Source: Selaginella moellendorffii
Lineage: Eukaryota; Streptophyta; Lycopodiopsida; Selaginellales; Selaginellaceae
Direction of reading: 5' to 3'
Length of the DNA stretch: 64,000 bases
NCBI RefSeq assembly: GCF_000143415.4
Contig: NW_003314355.1
Location: forward strand, 406,092-470,091
Part shown: one piece after another, positions 10,908 through 23,569 of the stretch
How the letters are laid out: every line of letters starts with the position of its first letter
Numbering within the stretch: the stretch's first letter is position 1
Position numbers and translations under genes: made by a program
Notes under the pieces: model-generated
Told to the model about the DNA's origin: nothing
Seen by the model: the letters and a program-made list of their open reading frames with translations, nothing else
The model's database searches: none

Positions 10908-13900
10908 TGAGTCTCAGTGAGTACTATTCAATGAGATTAGGCAACTAGTCTCGTTGCATACGCAGAGATGAAAACGATGATCCGAGTGGGTACACGTTTG
11001 GTGCAAAGGGTTCACATTTGTTCCTTGGGTATGGTTTTGGTTACCTTTTGTACCTAACAATGTGAGCTTGCTCTTGGGCTCATAGGATGGATTTGAGATG
11101 CTCCGTTAGCACGAGTTTGAGCTTGGGGTCGTGAGTGAGGCGCATTAGCAACTCGAGGATACGCTTTGAGTTGGCAGGATTAATGTTAGTCTATCGGTGG
11201 TTCCATGAGTTGTTCCAGTGGTTCTATGAGTTGTTCCATGTACCGTGGGTGAAAGCAAACCTCCTTGAGTTTGCTATGAGTGGCAAATAGGCTAGTCCGT
11301 AGCTATTTAGCACGGCACTAGTAGATCTTTCTTAGGCATGATTACAAGTGAATCAACCAAGATTGTAAGGATTAGTCTATTGGTTCAAGTAATCATTGTT
11401 GTGCTCTCTCATAAACTTTTCTTGGATTGAACTGAAGGCAGTGCGAAAGTAAGCTTGAGGTTTGGTCAAAAGATGAGATCGAAAAGAGAGTCGTCGGGGA
11501 CAAAGGATCAAACACGTAAATCATCTTCTCTTTTTGGAGGGATGATTTGCAACGAGGTGTGACTCATTGCTCGTGTTCACATTATGCAATCAAGAGTCCC
11601 TATCTTGATGCATGATGATTATGATGGTCTTACAAGTGGTGAGTTATGGGATGGATAGCGGTGAAACGCTAAACCATTGTGTCTAGGCTCACTATTGGAA
11701 GACTTGGGTTACAATGCTCAATTCTTTTCCGGGGAACTTAGCTATTGCTCCTTGAGTAGCTTGGTGTTGGGTTAAGTTTTGAGTTTGATCGGATAGCGAG
11801 TGGCATGAGCTTGTTTGTGTTGTGAACAAAAGTTAGTGGTGTTGGGTGTTGTAAATCTCTATCGGTAGAGTGTGGCATTTATGTTGCATTCTGTCAAGTT
11901 GAGTTGGTACTTGATATTCATGTAAACCTTTGAAGTAATGACATTGGCATTGTTCGTGGTGTTGCTCAATTGATGATCAAGTCATTGTGATACTTATATC
12001 ATATCCATGTGATAATGAGCAATGTGTTTACGAAGTTGCTTAGTTAAGCGATGATCAACTCCAAAGTGGTTGATGGTGAAGCCAGTCTACTTGCATAAAG
12101 TAGCATTGTAGTAGCTTTGACTGGATTCTCGTTGGTGGTCCATTATGCTAAGCTTAAGTTGGTTCCTTGTTTCCTTGAGTTTGCCCACTAAGGTGTTGGA
12201 AAAGGGTTGTAGCATTTAGTTGCTATAGCTCATTAGTTGATCCGTTAACACTTGGAGTAGATTGTTGGATGAAGAAGATGTGTAGTTGGGGCATTAACAT
12301 CACTAGCACTTGTGTTAGTGGAAGTGGCATTGTTACTTCGAGTTATGAGGAATTTTCCTTAGAGCTTGATTTTCCATGTCATTTTTCTTGTTAGTATTTT
12401 AGCTTCACATTGGATCTTGAAGGTGGTTGAAGAAGAGTGTTAGTGCAATATGAATATCCGAAGATATGGTCTCCATGATCAAGCTTTAGATGTTCATTTT
12501 GCATTCTGCAGACGTTGGTGTTGGATGTTGAAAGAATGGGCAAAAAGATGTTCGAGGCTTAAGCATACTATGGATCATGAGAATTTGTGTTAAGGTGAAC
12601 CTATGTGAAGTTGTTGGTAGGAGGAAGTTGGTTGAGTCTTGAAAGTTTGAATTCCTGGACTGAGAGTCATTCTTTCTCTAGGATGGAAAAATTTTTCACA
12701 AATTTTCTTAGACTTTTCCAATGGCTGATCTGTTATCCCTTTGTTCGAAAACCATTCCGTTTTCCTAAGCCAATACAAACTAGTGAAGGGGTTGGAGTTG
12801 ACTTCGGTTAACTTAGACCTTAGTATGTAGTTTGTATGATGCGGCCCGAAAGGGATGCTAACTTTTGGGGCTATTGCAATTGAGTTGGATAGAGTCTGGA
12901 GTTAGTGTAGAAAAGTGGCGTTGCACTTTTCTAGAAAGGTGACCCTTGTGCCTTTCTTTTGTAGTGTTATGCTTGGTGGCAGATTGCACTTTGCATTTCG
13001 TTAGACTCTATGAGAGTAGTGAGCTCTCACTGATCTTGACTTGGTCTTGGTGGCCCTGCGCCTTGGCTGAGGATGGTGATGTTCAGCTTAGTTGTTTGAG
13101 TTTGAGATGTTGGTACCCGTACTGTAGCTTTGTCTATGAGGAGGTTGTGTACCGATATGAGTCCATCTCATGGTCTTCACTTTAGTTTTGACTGAGTATT
13201 GATCATGCATAGCTAGCCTCTTCAAGGCATGCTCAGAGCTAGTGGCTAAATGCATTAGTGAGCTTATCGCAGTTGAGTTGGATTCGAGTGGTCATTTAAT
13301 TCGTGCTTGTCCATGAACCTTTATCTCATATCTAGGGTATTACGTTCATGTTGGACAAAGTGTATGACTCGATGACGTGAGTTAGTGTTTAGGTCTTGTG
13401 AAAGGCAAGACAAGTGATTGTTGGTTGCTTTGCAACTAGTGATTGCTTATAGACTTTGTCAAGGGCTTTTGACACTTGCTTCACTCGATGATGATTTAGT
13501 AGTGATGGGCTTGCTTTACCGGATGGGGTTGCGGAGGATCGTGTCGTTAGACTTACATGGGTTTTCCATGTTGGCATATCGACTCTACCTCTGTCAATAT
13601 CATTTGGTTGCGTTTAGTTCGTGATGTTGGATTTCATTGAGTCTTGGACGTGGTGATTCACTCCTTGAGAAAGTGTTATCTGTAACTGAGTTTTGCTAAA
13701 GGATTGGTCTCGGTTACTAACTAAAGTATCTTCGACCTTGGTTAGCTTAGTTGCTAGAGAGCTTTGAGTGGTGATTCACTCGTGCTTTCTTTTAGCTTTG
13801 TTCTAGTGTTGATGGTATTGAAGTGATGCCTTATCGTTAACATTGTTGATGTTGAGATTTCAGTGAAATGAGATGTCTCTCTACAAGATTGATGTCGAGT

Positions 13901-15470
13901 TTCATTAGTCTTGATGAAGATAGTGTTGATGATTTGGCTATAGCTCTGTATTATTAGCATTCGCGCATTTGCTAGATAGCAACTGTTTGACGTTCAAATG
14001 AACTGAGTGGCAAATTGAGTTAGTTATGTTCTAGACGAGATTAGTAGGGGTTGAGCTTTGAGCTTTTCCTTGAAAAGTGATTTAGTCATGGACTATACTA
14101 ACTCTACAAGTGGGAGAGTTAGTGATTAATATTGGAATATTTAAATCCTTATGGGATTTTAGTTGAAATATATTGATCATTGATGATTCTTCTTGTGCTT
14201 GTTATGAAGTGAGTTATGTCTTGCTATAGATGGATTCATGGAGGATCGTTTGGTGATCACTTGTTGAGCATAGCTTCGTTGTGCTTAGCTTTTGGATTGA
14301 TGCAGATATGCTCTTCATTAGCTTTGCATTATGAAGTTTAGCTTATAGATGTGTTGAGGAGGATATTGTAGGTTGTACCATAATTTCTTCTTTAGCATTG
14401 ACGTTAGTCTATGCGAAACTCGTGATCATTATTAGGCAAGACTTGGCTATAGACTTCTTTGAGCTTTTGGTTCTTTGAGTTTTCATGCTCATTGTTCCAT
14501 TTGTTAGGAGTTGTTGGGGGAAGGCATTTTGGCTCATTAGCTTTGATGTTGACGTTAGTATTTGCATCAAGCAATCATTGGTGATGATTGACTATCATCT
14601 AAGATAGTTGATTATCCTTGTCAAAAAGTTTTGCTTGATTGTTGTTGATATAGAATGATTTGCTATTCTTCGGGGTAGTGGATTCTTTCTTAGACGATGA
14701 TTATGCATCTCTTTATTGATGAGATGATTGATGATCTTTCGTGATAGTTAGTTATTCTCTTTGATGGCTTTTGACTTTTCGCAATACCACATGCTCTTTG
14801 TGGTTTGCTCTGGATTGGTCTCTTGGGTTTGAGACATCAATAGAATGTTGCTGACACTTGCTTAGGCAACTTAAGTTCCTTAATATTGTTGGCTGGGATC
14901 TATTTGGATTGGCTCGTGTGATAGTTGACATGACCGAGTGTTTGTTGGCCATGCAACATTCATTCTATTCTGTTGATTATTGCTCGAGTTTGTTCTGATA
15001 GATTGGAATGTTATTTCCTCCGGGTGATACATTCGCGAGCATTTTGCTTGCTTGTCGATGATACTTGGTGTTCTTTGAGTTCCCTTTTCTAAGTTGTTTG
15101 GCATTCTATCTGCAATCTTTGATAGTTAAGTTTGGTAATTGAGTTTGATGATACACTTGCTATTGAATTTTGTTGGATGGTCATTCCTGTGTTTGCCAAA
15201 TTCTGATGATCTTGGTGGTTCCTATCTACAATCATATTGGTTTATCGGATGATAACTTACTTGGAATACTTTTGTGTTCTAATCTAAAAATTATTCACTG
15301 ATAATTAAGTCTCTAAGATATCATTGTTTATGACTTTGATATTGTCCATCTATTGATCTTTGAGTTTGGGCCAGTATAGGCAGACTGGCTTCGGCACTTC
15401 GTGTGCATGTTGAAATCTCTAGTCATGGGGTAGCTACTGTAGACTGGTCACATAACCCGCCTCTCTGTCG

Positions 15471-15741
15471 ATGTTCCTTATTCTGTTGAAAGGGCGTGAC
15501 CGTGTAAACAACTCTAACTGCCTGTTTATAGTAGTTTATCTAAACCTTACCGACGGGTTTGGTTTCTTTGCTCAGGAGGGTTGGGGCCTCTGGCTTCTCT
15601 CTCTATGTCTCTGCGGGCAGGGCATATCACACTTTTGTAAGCTGGATGACAACCAGAGCAGCAAGGGTGGCTGACTCCGTTGGTCATTTCCTTGTCGGCG
15701 ACGGCCGGAAGGTGTCTGAGCTGGTAGCGCATCCGCGTTAG
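15471..15741 (+). pseudogene. Possible small reading frame near the 3-prime end of LARD-B (unrecognised)
   Basis: In the minus-strand outer copy a 90-codon frame is open (18117-18389, starting MFLILFKGRD and ending ELVAHPR). In this plus copy the same frame is split by one missing base in the GGGCAGGG run, so 15471-15674 and 15559-15741 each hold part of it. In the third copy (about 63213-63483) the start codon is CTG and a base is gained near AAAAAGGG. I do not recognise the protein. Its position just before the polypurine tract could reflect a decayed last gene, or plain chance. Confidence 0.25.
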
Positions 15742-15889
15742 ACAAAGAGGTTACCCTTAACTCATTTAAGTTGGTGCATTTCTCACATAGTGTGAGTACC
15801 GTGAACTTTTTCTGGAGTTGTTTCCTTGGCGGTATTCTAGACTCGAGTATGCATCGACGAGGACATCGATCTTCCCTAGGGGGGGAGAG

Positions 15890-17026
15890 TGTCGCACATG
15901 TGACTTCGGGTATCGAAAGTTACCTGTCGACCAGTCCTTACGGACACTCTTACCTTATTGCCACGATGGCAGGAGGTCGGTATTGCTGGACTCTTTATCA
16001 GTCCTTCTTGTGCTAGTGGAGTTAACTGGGCATTTCGAGTGTACTTAGACCGGACGAGCATAAGGACGGAATTCCTACGTGTTATTAGCTAAACATACTT
16101 AGCCCGGTAAGGAGTTCCCGTCTCGTTTTGTCTTGCACTTGCTAGTGACAAGAACCCTCGTGTATTGAGATTGGTCCCTCAATATCGCTACATGATAGCT
16201 TACCGTGTCTGCCAAACACCCTCGCTATCATGCCCTTTGTGTTAGTCTCATTTCGGTCCCAAATGCTATCTATGGAAAGTGTCCAGATTTGCTCATTTGG
16301 CATATCTACGGAATGTAGAGATTGTTCTGAACACAATGGTGTTCGTCCCATGTCCAAATTCACAATCTAGGGATATTCCATATTTAGTAAGTTTCGAGCT
16401 TGTCCCAGAGACTAACTCCTGATACTAAAGGAGGCTTGGGGTGAAAGCCCAAAGCGTGTGTTCCTCAAGAAGGGGGGGGGGGCTGTGGGGGGTTCCAAAT
16501 GTATAGTAGGGATAGTGGGTAAGTCGGGCATGGCCAACCAACCTGAGGCATAATCTAGCTCCCACTTGCGTGCCTGTCCTTGTTCTGCGTCCGGCTTGGG
16601 TCTAAGCCCAAGTTCCATTCCATGCTAGTTGGTGGAGTACCCATATCCTCACGTTAGGCCACCGGTATGCCGAAATAGCGCCAGACTCCGTTTGGCTCCG
16701 TTTTGCATGCTGGTCTTGGCATTGGGATGCTGGTTGCTCCAGGACTGTTCCAAGTCGCTCCGGGCTCCTGTCCCTTCGCTCCTTGGGCTTTATGCTCGGG
16801 AGTTGCTCCATGGTTCGGTTCCATCACTCCTTGGCTCCATGCTTGGGAGTTTGGCACCGTTCCTTTGTTCAGTGGCCCAAGGCCCTGAACCTCGGGTTCC
16901 TATGGACACGTGGCATGTGACATGTGGCATCTGTCACGTGGCACAAAGAGGGTTTAGGTTCCGCTTCGAGGTGTTATCCTATGGTAAATCACCATAGGAT
17001 AAAGGGTCAAAACCACGTGCGCTACA
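15890..17026 (+). repeat. 3-prime LTR of inner LARD-B
   Basis: 1137 bp, TGTCGC...GCTACA. It contains the shared G-rich core at about 16438-16515, G-box motifs at 16907, 16935 and 17014, and the terminal hairpin at 16974-17002. Confidence 0.9.
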
Positions 17027-17971
17027 GCCCAAGGAGCGAAGGGATAGGAGCACGGAGCGACTAGGAACAGTCCCAAAGCAACCAACATCAGCCCGAAACA
17101 ATAGGAGCCCAGAACAACTTGGAATAATCCTAGAGCAACCAGCATCCTAATGCCAGGACCAGCACGCAAAACGAAGCCAAACGGAGTCTGGCACTATTTC
17201 GGCATACCGGTGGCCTAACACGAGGACATGGGTACTCCACCAGCTAGCTTGGAATGGAACTTGGGCTTAGACCCAAGCCGGACGCAAAACAAGGACAAGC
17301 ACGCAAGCAGGAGCTAGACTATGCCTCAGGTTGGTCGGCCATGCCCGACCTACCCACTATCCCTACTATACATTTGGAACCCCCCACAGCCCCCCCCCCC
17401 TTGAGGAACACACACTTTGGGCTTTCACCCAAGCCTGCCTTAGTATCAGGAGTTAGTCTTTGGGACAAGCTCAAAACTTACTAAATATGGAATGGCGCTA
17501 GATTGCAAATTTGGACATGGGATGAACACCATTGTGTTCAGGTCGATCTCTACATTCTGTAAATATGCCAAATGAGCAAATCTAGACACTTTCCATAAAT
17601 AACAGTTGGGACCGAATTGAGACTAACGCTAAGGGCATGATAACGAGGGTGTTTGGCAGACACAGTAAGCCATCATCCAGCAATATTGAGGGACTAATCT
17701 CAATATGCAAGGGTTCTTGTCACTAGCTAGTGCAAGAAAATGGGAAATCCTTACCGGGCTAAGTATGTTTAGCTAATAACACGTAGGAATTCCGTCCTTA
17801 TGCTCGTCCGGTCTAAGTACACTCGAAATGCCCAGTTAACTCCACTAGCACAAGAGAGACTAATAAAGGGTCCAACAATACCAACTTCTTGCCATCGTGG
17901 CAGTAAGGAAAGAGTGTCCGTAAGGACTGGCTGATAGATAACTTTCAATACCTGAAGTCACATTCGCGACA
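17027..17971 (-). repeat. Continuation of the outer LARD-B 3-prime LTR
   Basis: It is the reverse complement of about 16790 down to 15890 and ends CGACA at 17971. Together with 9753-9982 it makes one LTR interrupted by the inner element. Confidence 0.85.
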
Positions 17972-20820
17972 CTCTCCCCCCCTAGGGAAGATTGACGTTG
18001 TCGATGCATACTCGAGTCTAGAATACCGCCAAGGAAACAACTCCAGAAAAAGTTCATGGTATTCACACTATATAAGAAATGCACCAACTTAAATGAGTTA
18101 GGGGTAACCTTTTTGTCTAACGTGGATGCGCTACTAGCTCAGATCCCTTCCGGCCATCACGGACAAGGAAATGACCAACGAAGTTAGCCACCCTTGCTGC
18201 TCTGGGTGTCACCCAGCTTACAAAAGTGTGATATGCCCCTGCCCACAGGTGGCATAAAGAGAGAAGCCAGAGGCCCCAATCCTCATGAGCAAAGAAACCA
18301 AACCCGTCGGTAAGGTTTAGATAGACTACTGTAAACAAGCAATTAGAGTTGTTTACTCGGTCACGCCCTTTGAATAGAATAAGGAACATCGACAGAGAGG
18401 TAGGTGATATGACTAGTCGACAGTAGCTACCCTATGACTAGAGATTTCAACATACACACGAAGTGCCAAAGCCAGTCTACCTATACTGGCCCAAACTCAA
18501 AGATCAATAGATGGACAATATTAAAGTTAGAGACAATGATATCTTATAGACTTAATTATCAATGAATATATCTTAAATTAGAACACAAAAGTATTCCAAG
18601 TAAGTTATCATCCGATAAACCAGTATTATAGTAGATAGGAACCACCAAAATCATCAAAATTGGTAAACATAGAATTCACCATCCAACAAAATTCAATAGC
18701 AAGTATATCATCAAGGAAACTCAATGATGAAACATAACTACTAAAGATGGTAGAAAGTATGCTAAACAACTTACCAAAGATAACTCAAAGAACATAAACT
18801 ATCATTGACTGGCAAGCAAGATGCTTGTGAATGTATCACCCGAAGGAAATAACATTCTAATCTATCAAAACTAACTCGAGCAACAATCAACAGAATAGAA
18901 TGAATGTGGTAAGACCAACAAACACTCATTCATGTCAACTATCACACTAGTCAATCTTAATAGATCCCAGTCAACAATACCAAGGAACCAGAGTTGCTCA
19001 AGCAAGTGTCAGCAACATCCTATTGATGTCTCAAACCTAACAGACTAATCCAAGGCAAACCACAAGGAACATATGGTAATGTGAAGAGCCATAAGTCATC
19101 AAAGAGAACAATTAACTACCATGAAAGAACATTAATCATCCATTTAATAAAGAGATGCATAATCATCATTGAAGAAAGAATCTGCCATCCCGAAGAACAA
19201 CAACTCTGTCTATGTCAACAATAATCAAGAAAAACTCTTGATAAGGATAATCAACTATCTAAGATGATAGTCAATCATCACCAATGATTGCCAGATGCAA
19301 ATACTAACTTCAACATCAAAGCTAAAGAGCAAAAAATGCCTTCCCCAACAATTTCAAACAAATGGACCACAAATATGATAACTCAAGGAACCAAAAGCTC
19401 AAAGAAGTTTATAGTTAAGTTTTGCTTAACAATGATCACAAGTCTCACATGAACTAACGTTAATGTTAAAGAACAAATCATGGTACAACCCACAATATCC
19501 TCCTCAACACATCCATAAGCTAAACTTCATAATACAAAGCTAATGAAGAGTATGTCTATATCAATCCAAAAGCTAAGCATAACAAAGTTATGCTCAACAA
19601 GTGATCATTAAATGATCCTCCATGAATCCACTTATAACAAGACGTAACTCACTTCATAACAAACACAAAAAGAATCATCAATGATCAATATATTCCAACT
19701 CAAGGATTTAAACATTCCAATATTGATCACTAACTCTTCTGCTTGTAGAGTTAACATAATTCACGACTGAATCACTTTTCAAGGAAAAGCCAAAGCTCAA
19801 CCCCTACTAAATAATTTTGTCTAGAATACAACTAACTCAAACTTGCCACTTAGCTCGTTTGAACGCTAACTCAGTTGCTAACTAGCAAATGCATGAATGC
19901 TAACAATATAAAGCTACAACCAAATTATCAACACTATCTTTATCAAGACGAATGAAACTCAATATCAATCTTACGGAAAGACATCTCATTTCACTCGAAT
20001 CTCAACATTAATAATATCAATGACAAGGCATCACGTCAATGCCATCAACACTATAACAAAGCTAGAAGAAAACAAGAGTGAATCACCACTCAAAACTCTT
20101 CAGCAACTAAGCTAACCAAGGTCGAAGATACTTTACTCAATATCCAAGACTAATTCTTCAGCAAAACTCAGTTATAGATAACACTTCCTCAAGGAGTGAA
20201 CCACCACATCCAAGACTCAATGAAATTCAACACTATGGACTAAACATAACCAAATGATATCAACAAAGGTAGAGTCAATATACCAACATAGAAAACCCAT
20301 GTAAATCTAATGACACGATCCTCCGTAACACCATCAGTAAAGCAAACCCATCACTGATAAATCTTCATCGAGTAAAGCAAGTGTCAACAATCCTTGACTA
20401 AGTTTACAAGTAATCACTAGTTGCAAAGCAACTTACAATCACTCTTCAATTTTCCTTCACTAGACCCAAACACTAAACTCATGCCATCGAATCATAAACT
20501 TGGCCAACATGAACGTAATATCCCAGATTAAGATAAAGGTTCATGGACAAGCACGAACTAAATGACCACTCGAATCCAACTCAACTGCAATAAGCTCACT
20601 AATACATTTAGCCAATAGTTTTGAGCATGTCTTGAAGAGGCTACCTACACATGATCAACACTAAGTCGAAACTCAAGTGAAAACCATGAGATGGACTTAT
20701 ATCGATACACAACCTCCTCATAAATAAAACTGGTACCAACATCTCAACTGCAAACAACTAAGTTGGACATCACCATTCTCAGCCAAGGCACAGGGCCACC
20801 AAGACCAAATCAAGATTATA

Positions 20821-21324
20821 AACTTACTAAATATGGAATGGCACTAGATTGCAAATCTGGACACGGGACGAACACTATTGTGTTCAGGCCGATCTCTACA
20901 TTCTGTAAATATGCCAAATGAGCAAATCTAAACACTTTCCATAAATAGCATTTGGGACCGAATTGAGACTAATGCTAAGGGCATGATAGCAAGGGTGTTT
21001 AGCAAACACGGTAAGCTATCATCCAACAATATTGAGGGACTAATCTCAATATGCGAGGGTTCTTGTCACTAGCTAATGCAAGACATAACGAGACGGGAAC
21101 TCCTTACCGGGATAAGAATGCTTAGCTAATAACACATAGGAATTCCGTCCTTATACTCGTCTGGTCTAAGTACACTTGAAATGCCCAGTTAACTCCACTA
21201 GCACAAGAGGGACTAATAAAGGGTCCAGCAATACTGACCTGCTGCCATCGTGGCAGTAAAGAAAGAGTGTCCGTAAGGACTGGCTGACAGGTAACTTTCA
21301 ATACCCGAAGTCACATTCACGACA
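20821..21324 (-). repeat. Truncated 5-prime LTR of outer LARD-B
   Basis: Starts at AACTTACTAAATATGG, which is internal to the LTR, directly after an interior breakpoint, and ends at the ATAAG duplication. Confidence 0.85.
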
Positions 21325-23569
21325 ATAAGCGTGAAAATCCTTAGCTATCAACTTTTGTTCAAAACCTTCTCTTTGAACACTCAGGAACTACTTCCCTAAC
21401 CTTGATAGCCTCATCTCATGGTAAGCTTCAAGACCACGCTTCTACTGCACTATTCTAATTTCCCGCACTCTATAAACCATTTACACTTGGCTTTCTAGGT
21501 ATTTATCTACTTAGAATTGCCTTTGGGAACTTTCAAAGAACTCTGTTTTTTAGCTTCCTAAGGCCTCTCATTTTTGCAAACTTTCTAATTACCATATGGT
21601 CTAACATGGATAATTTCATATTTTAGACTTTCCATGGCATCACGGTTGCTAATAACAACTTACTCGAGCACCCATTTGATTCTCCACTCCTAATTTACAT
21701 AACCACCCTTGGTTATGCCTTTTAATTCCTATGGTTTAATTCTATCCCTTTACTATTTGCTTTTGGCCTCATACTTTTCCTTTGGTTATTCTCCTATAAA
21801 CTAGGAGAATGATTTTGCACTTTCGACCGTGCTTTAACAAGTATTCATAGGGATGAATCTACCCAATAGGTTAGGGAGTGGTTCCTCAATTCGGGTATGC
21901 TCACTTTATAATCCTACACACCAGGATTAATCTTGCTACTTATGGGCCTTTATATGCCTATTACTAACCATGCCAAAATCCTTTTTTAGCTTTGTCCAAT
22001 TCGGGTAGACAGACTTCTCTCATCTTTGCAACCTTAGACGTTTGAATAGCACCTACTATCTATCATTTGCTAGAGACTTATTCCTTTGGGCATTATTTAA
22101 TGCCCTCATGACACCAAACACCACTTTGTGGTGTTTTAAAGTGTTTAGGTATCCTAATGATGGCCTTCTTTGACAATAAGCATTCAATTGACGATATTGA
22201 TTTACTATATCACAACATGAACAATTTATCCCCCACAAAGGTATGTCTAACTTCCTTATTTCAATAAGAAGTTTTGGGTAGTTACTTTCTACCAGTTTAA
22301 TCAATTATTTTGCATTTTTTGCTTAGTTGCCTTATAATTGTCAAGTCTTACAACTCATTGTTGGTGTTTCCACACCTCCATCATTATTTGGGTCACCACA
22401 CTCTAATTGCATGCCTTCTAGCTTAAGCTATGCCATTCCCATTTCCATTAGGATTCCTTTGGGAAGGGGTTCTCATGAATCTACCAACTTAACCTCAAGG
22501 TATCACGCTTTGGCACATACACTATCGACTTCACAAGCTTACCTTTATAACATTTTTTACTTGTATTTAGGTCTTTGCCAATACCAATACAGTCGTTTCT
22601 CATGCCAACTATCTATTAGTACTACACTGTATAGTTTACACACAACTTTGTCTTAAAGTTGTTTTCTTCTGGGAATCTCTTTCCAATGACTTTAGTATGG
22701 CATATTTTGCCATCAATGAGATACCCATTGTTCTCATACTTTGATCTTATGATCCTCCCCATCCTTCATGGGGCACAACACACTTCAATCCAAATGTTTT
22801 TACCATCCCTTAAGAACATTATTTGACTCTATTTGAGTCATCCAGCTTTTTGGATTTGCTAATTCGATGACCCATAAGGTCTTATTTTTGAGGTGCTAGC
22901 TCACTGGAATACAACTTCTTGTATTCATGTCTTACTCATAAAAACCATCTTTGCAAATATTACTTTAACACTTGATTATTTTCCGTTCTCTATAGGCTAC
23001 CTTTGCCCTTTAGGACTATCTGTCCAAATGATGAAAATACCAACTCATCTTCTAAGCGAACCTCTAACTCCTTAGGTTTGTTTCAGCATTTATAAAAGGT
23101 AGCCTTTGCTACCATTTCAAGGACTTGTGTCCTCATCCGTAATTAACTTCTCATGGTTATTCATTCCGGTCTCAAATTCATAAACACCAACCTCAACTAT
23201 ATGAGGGTAATCTGGTGACTCCTTTATTATTTTGGAGTCTTTATTTTTCCCGTGATCTCAACTATAGTTGTTTAAAACAACTCCATTGACTAGTTTGCTA
23301 AGTCAAACTTTCATTTTGATCACATCCTCAACTCTCTAAGGAAAACTTTATACTGTTCCCAAAATCCCAAAATCGTTCTCTTATTGGCCCTTTTTTATCT
23401 ACCATATTGCCTACGAGTTCACACATGAACTGTAACAAGGAGCCATGTCCTCTTGACATGTTATTCCTCAAGGATAGGCCCAATCTTAGGACCTTCCGAT
23501 GCCAATATAAGTGGTGATATACTTGGCCACCAATAAGAGTCAGACTAAAGAACAACTCTAATACCAAAT

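Larger units (their letters stand above)
9983..17026 (+). mobile_element. LARD-B inner copy, plus strand, complete 7.0 kb non-autonomous LTR element
   Basis: The 5-prime LTR is 9983-10892, the interior 10893-15889 and the 3-prime LTR 15890-17026. LTRs begin TGTCGC and end GCGCTACA. A G-rich polypurine tract (about 15877-15886) precedes the 3-prime LTR. The 5 kb interior has no long open frame and no gag, protease, RT or integrase motif, so this is a non-coding derivative. It sits in the LTR of the outer, oppositely oriented copy. A clean duplication at that junction is not visible: left flank ends GAGCAT, right flank begins GCCCAAGG. Confidence 0.88.
9753..21324 (-). mobile_element. LARD-B outer copy, minus strand, with a nested LARD-B
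   Basis: ATAAG at 9748-9752 and again at 21325-21329 is a five-base target-site duplication. The 3-prime LTR is 9753-9982 plus 17027-17971. The polypurine tract reads CTCTCCCCCCCTAGGG from 17972. The interior runs to about 20820, and a partial 5-prime LTR is 20821-21324. The interior stops at a point equivalent to about 13040 in the inner copy, so the PBS, about 2.1 kb of 5-prime interior and half of the 5-prime LTR are deleted. No gag or pol is present. Confidence 0.85.

Noticed and set aside
9983-17026. CRISPR-like or satellite array
   Set aside because: The repeats are LTR pairs and short direct repeats. No regular spacer structure exists, and the DNA is eukaryotic.
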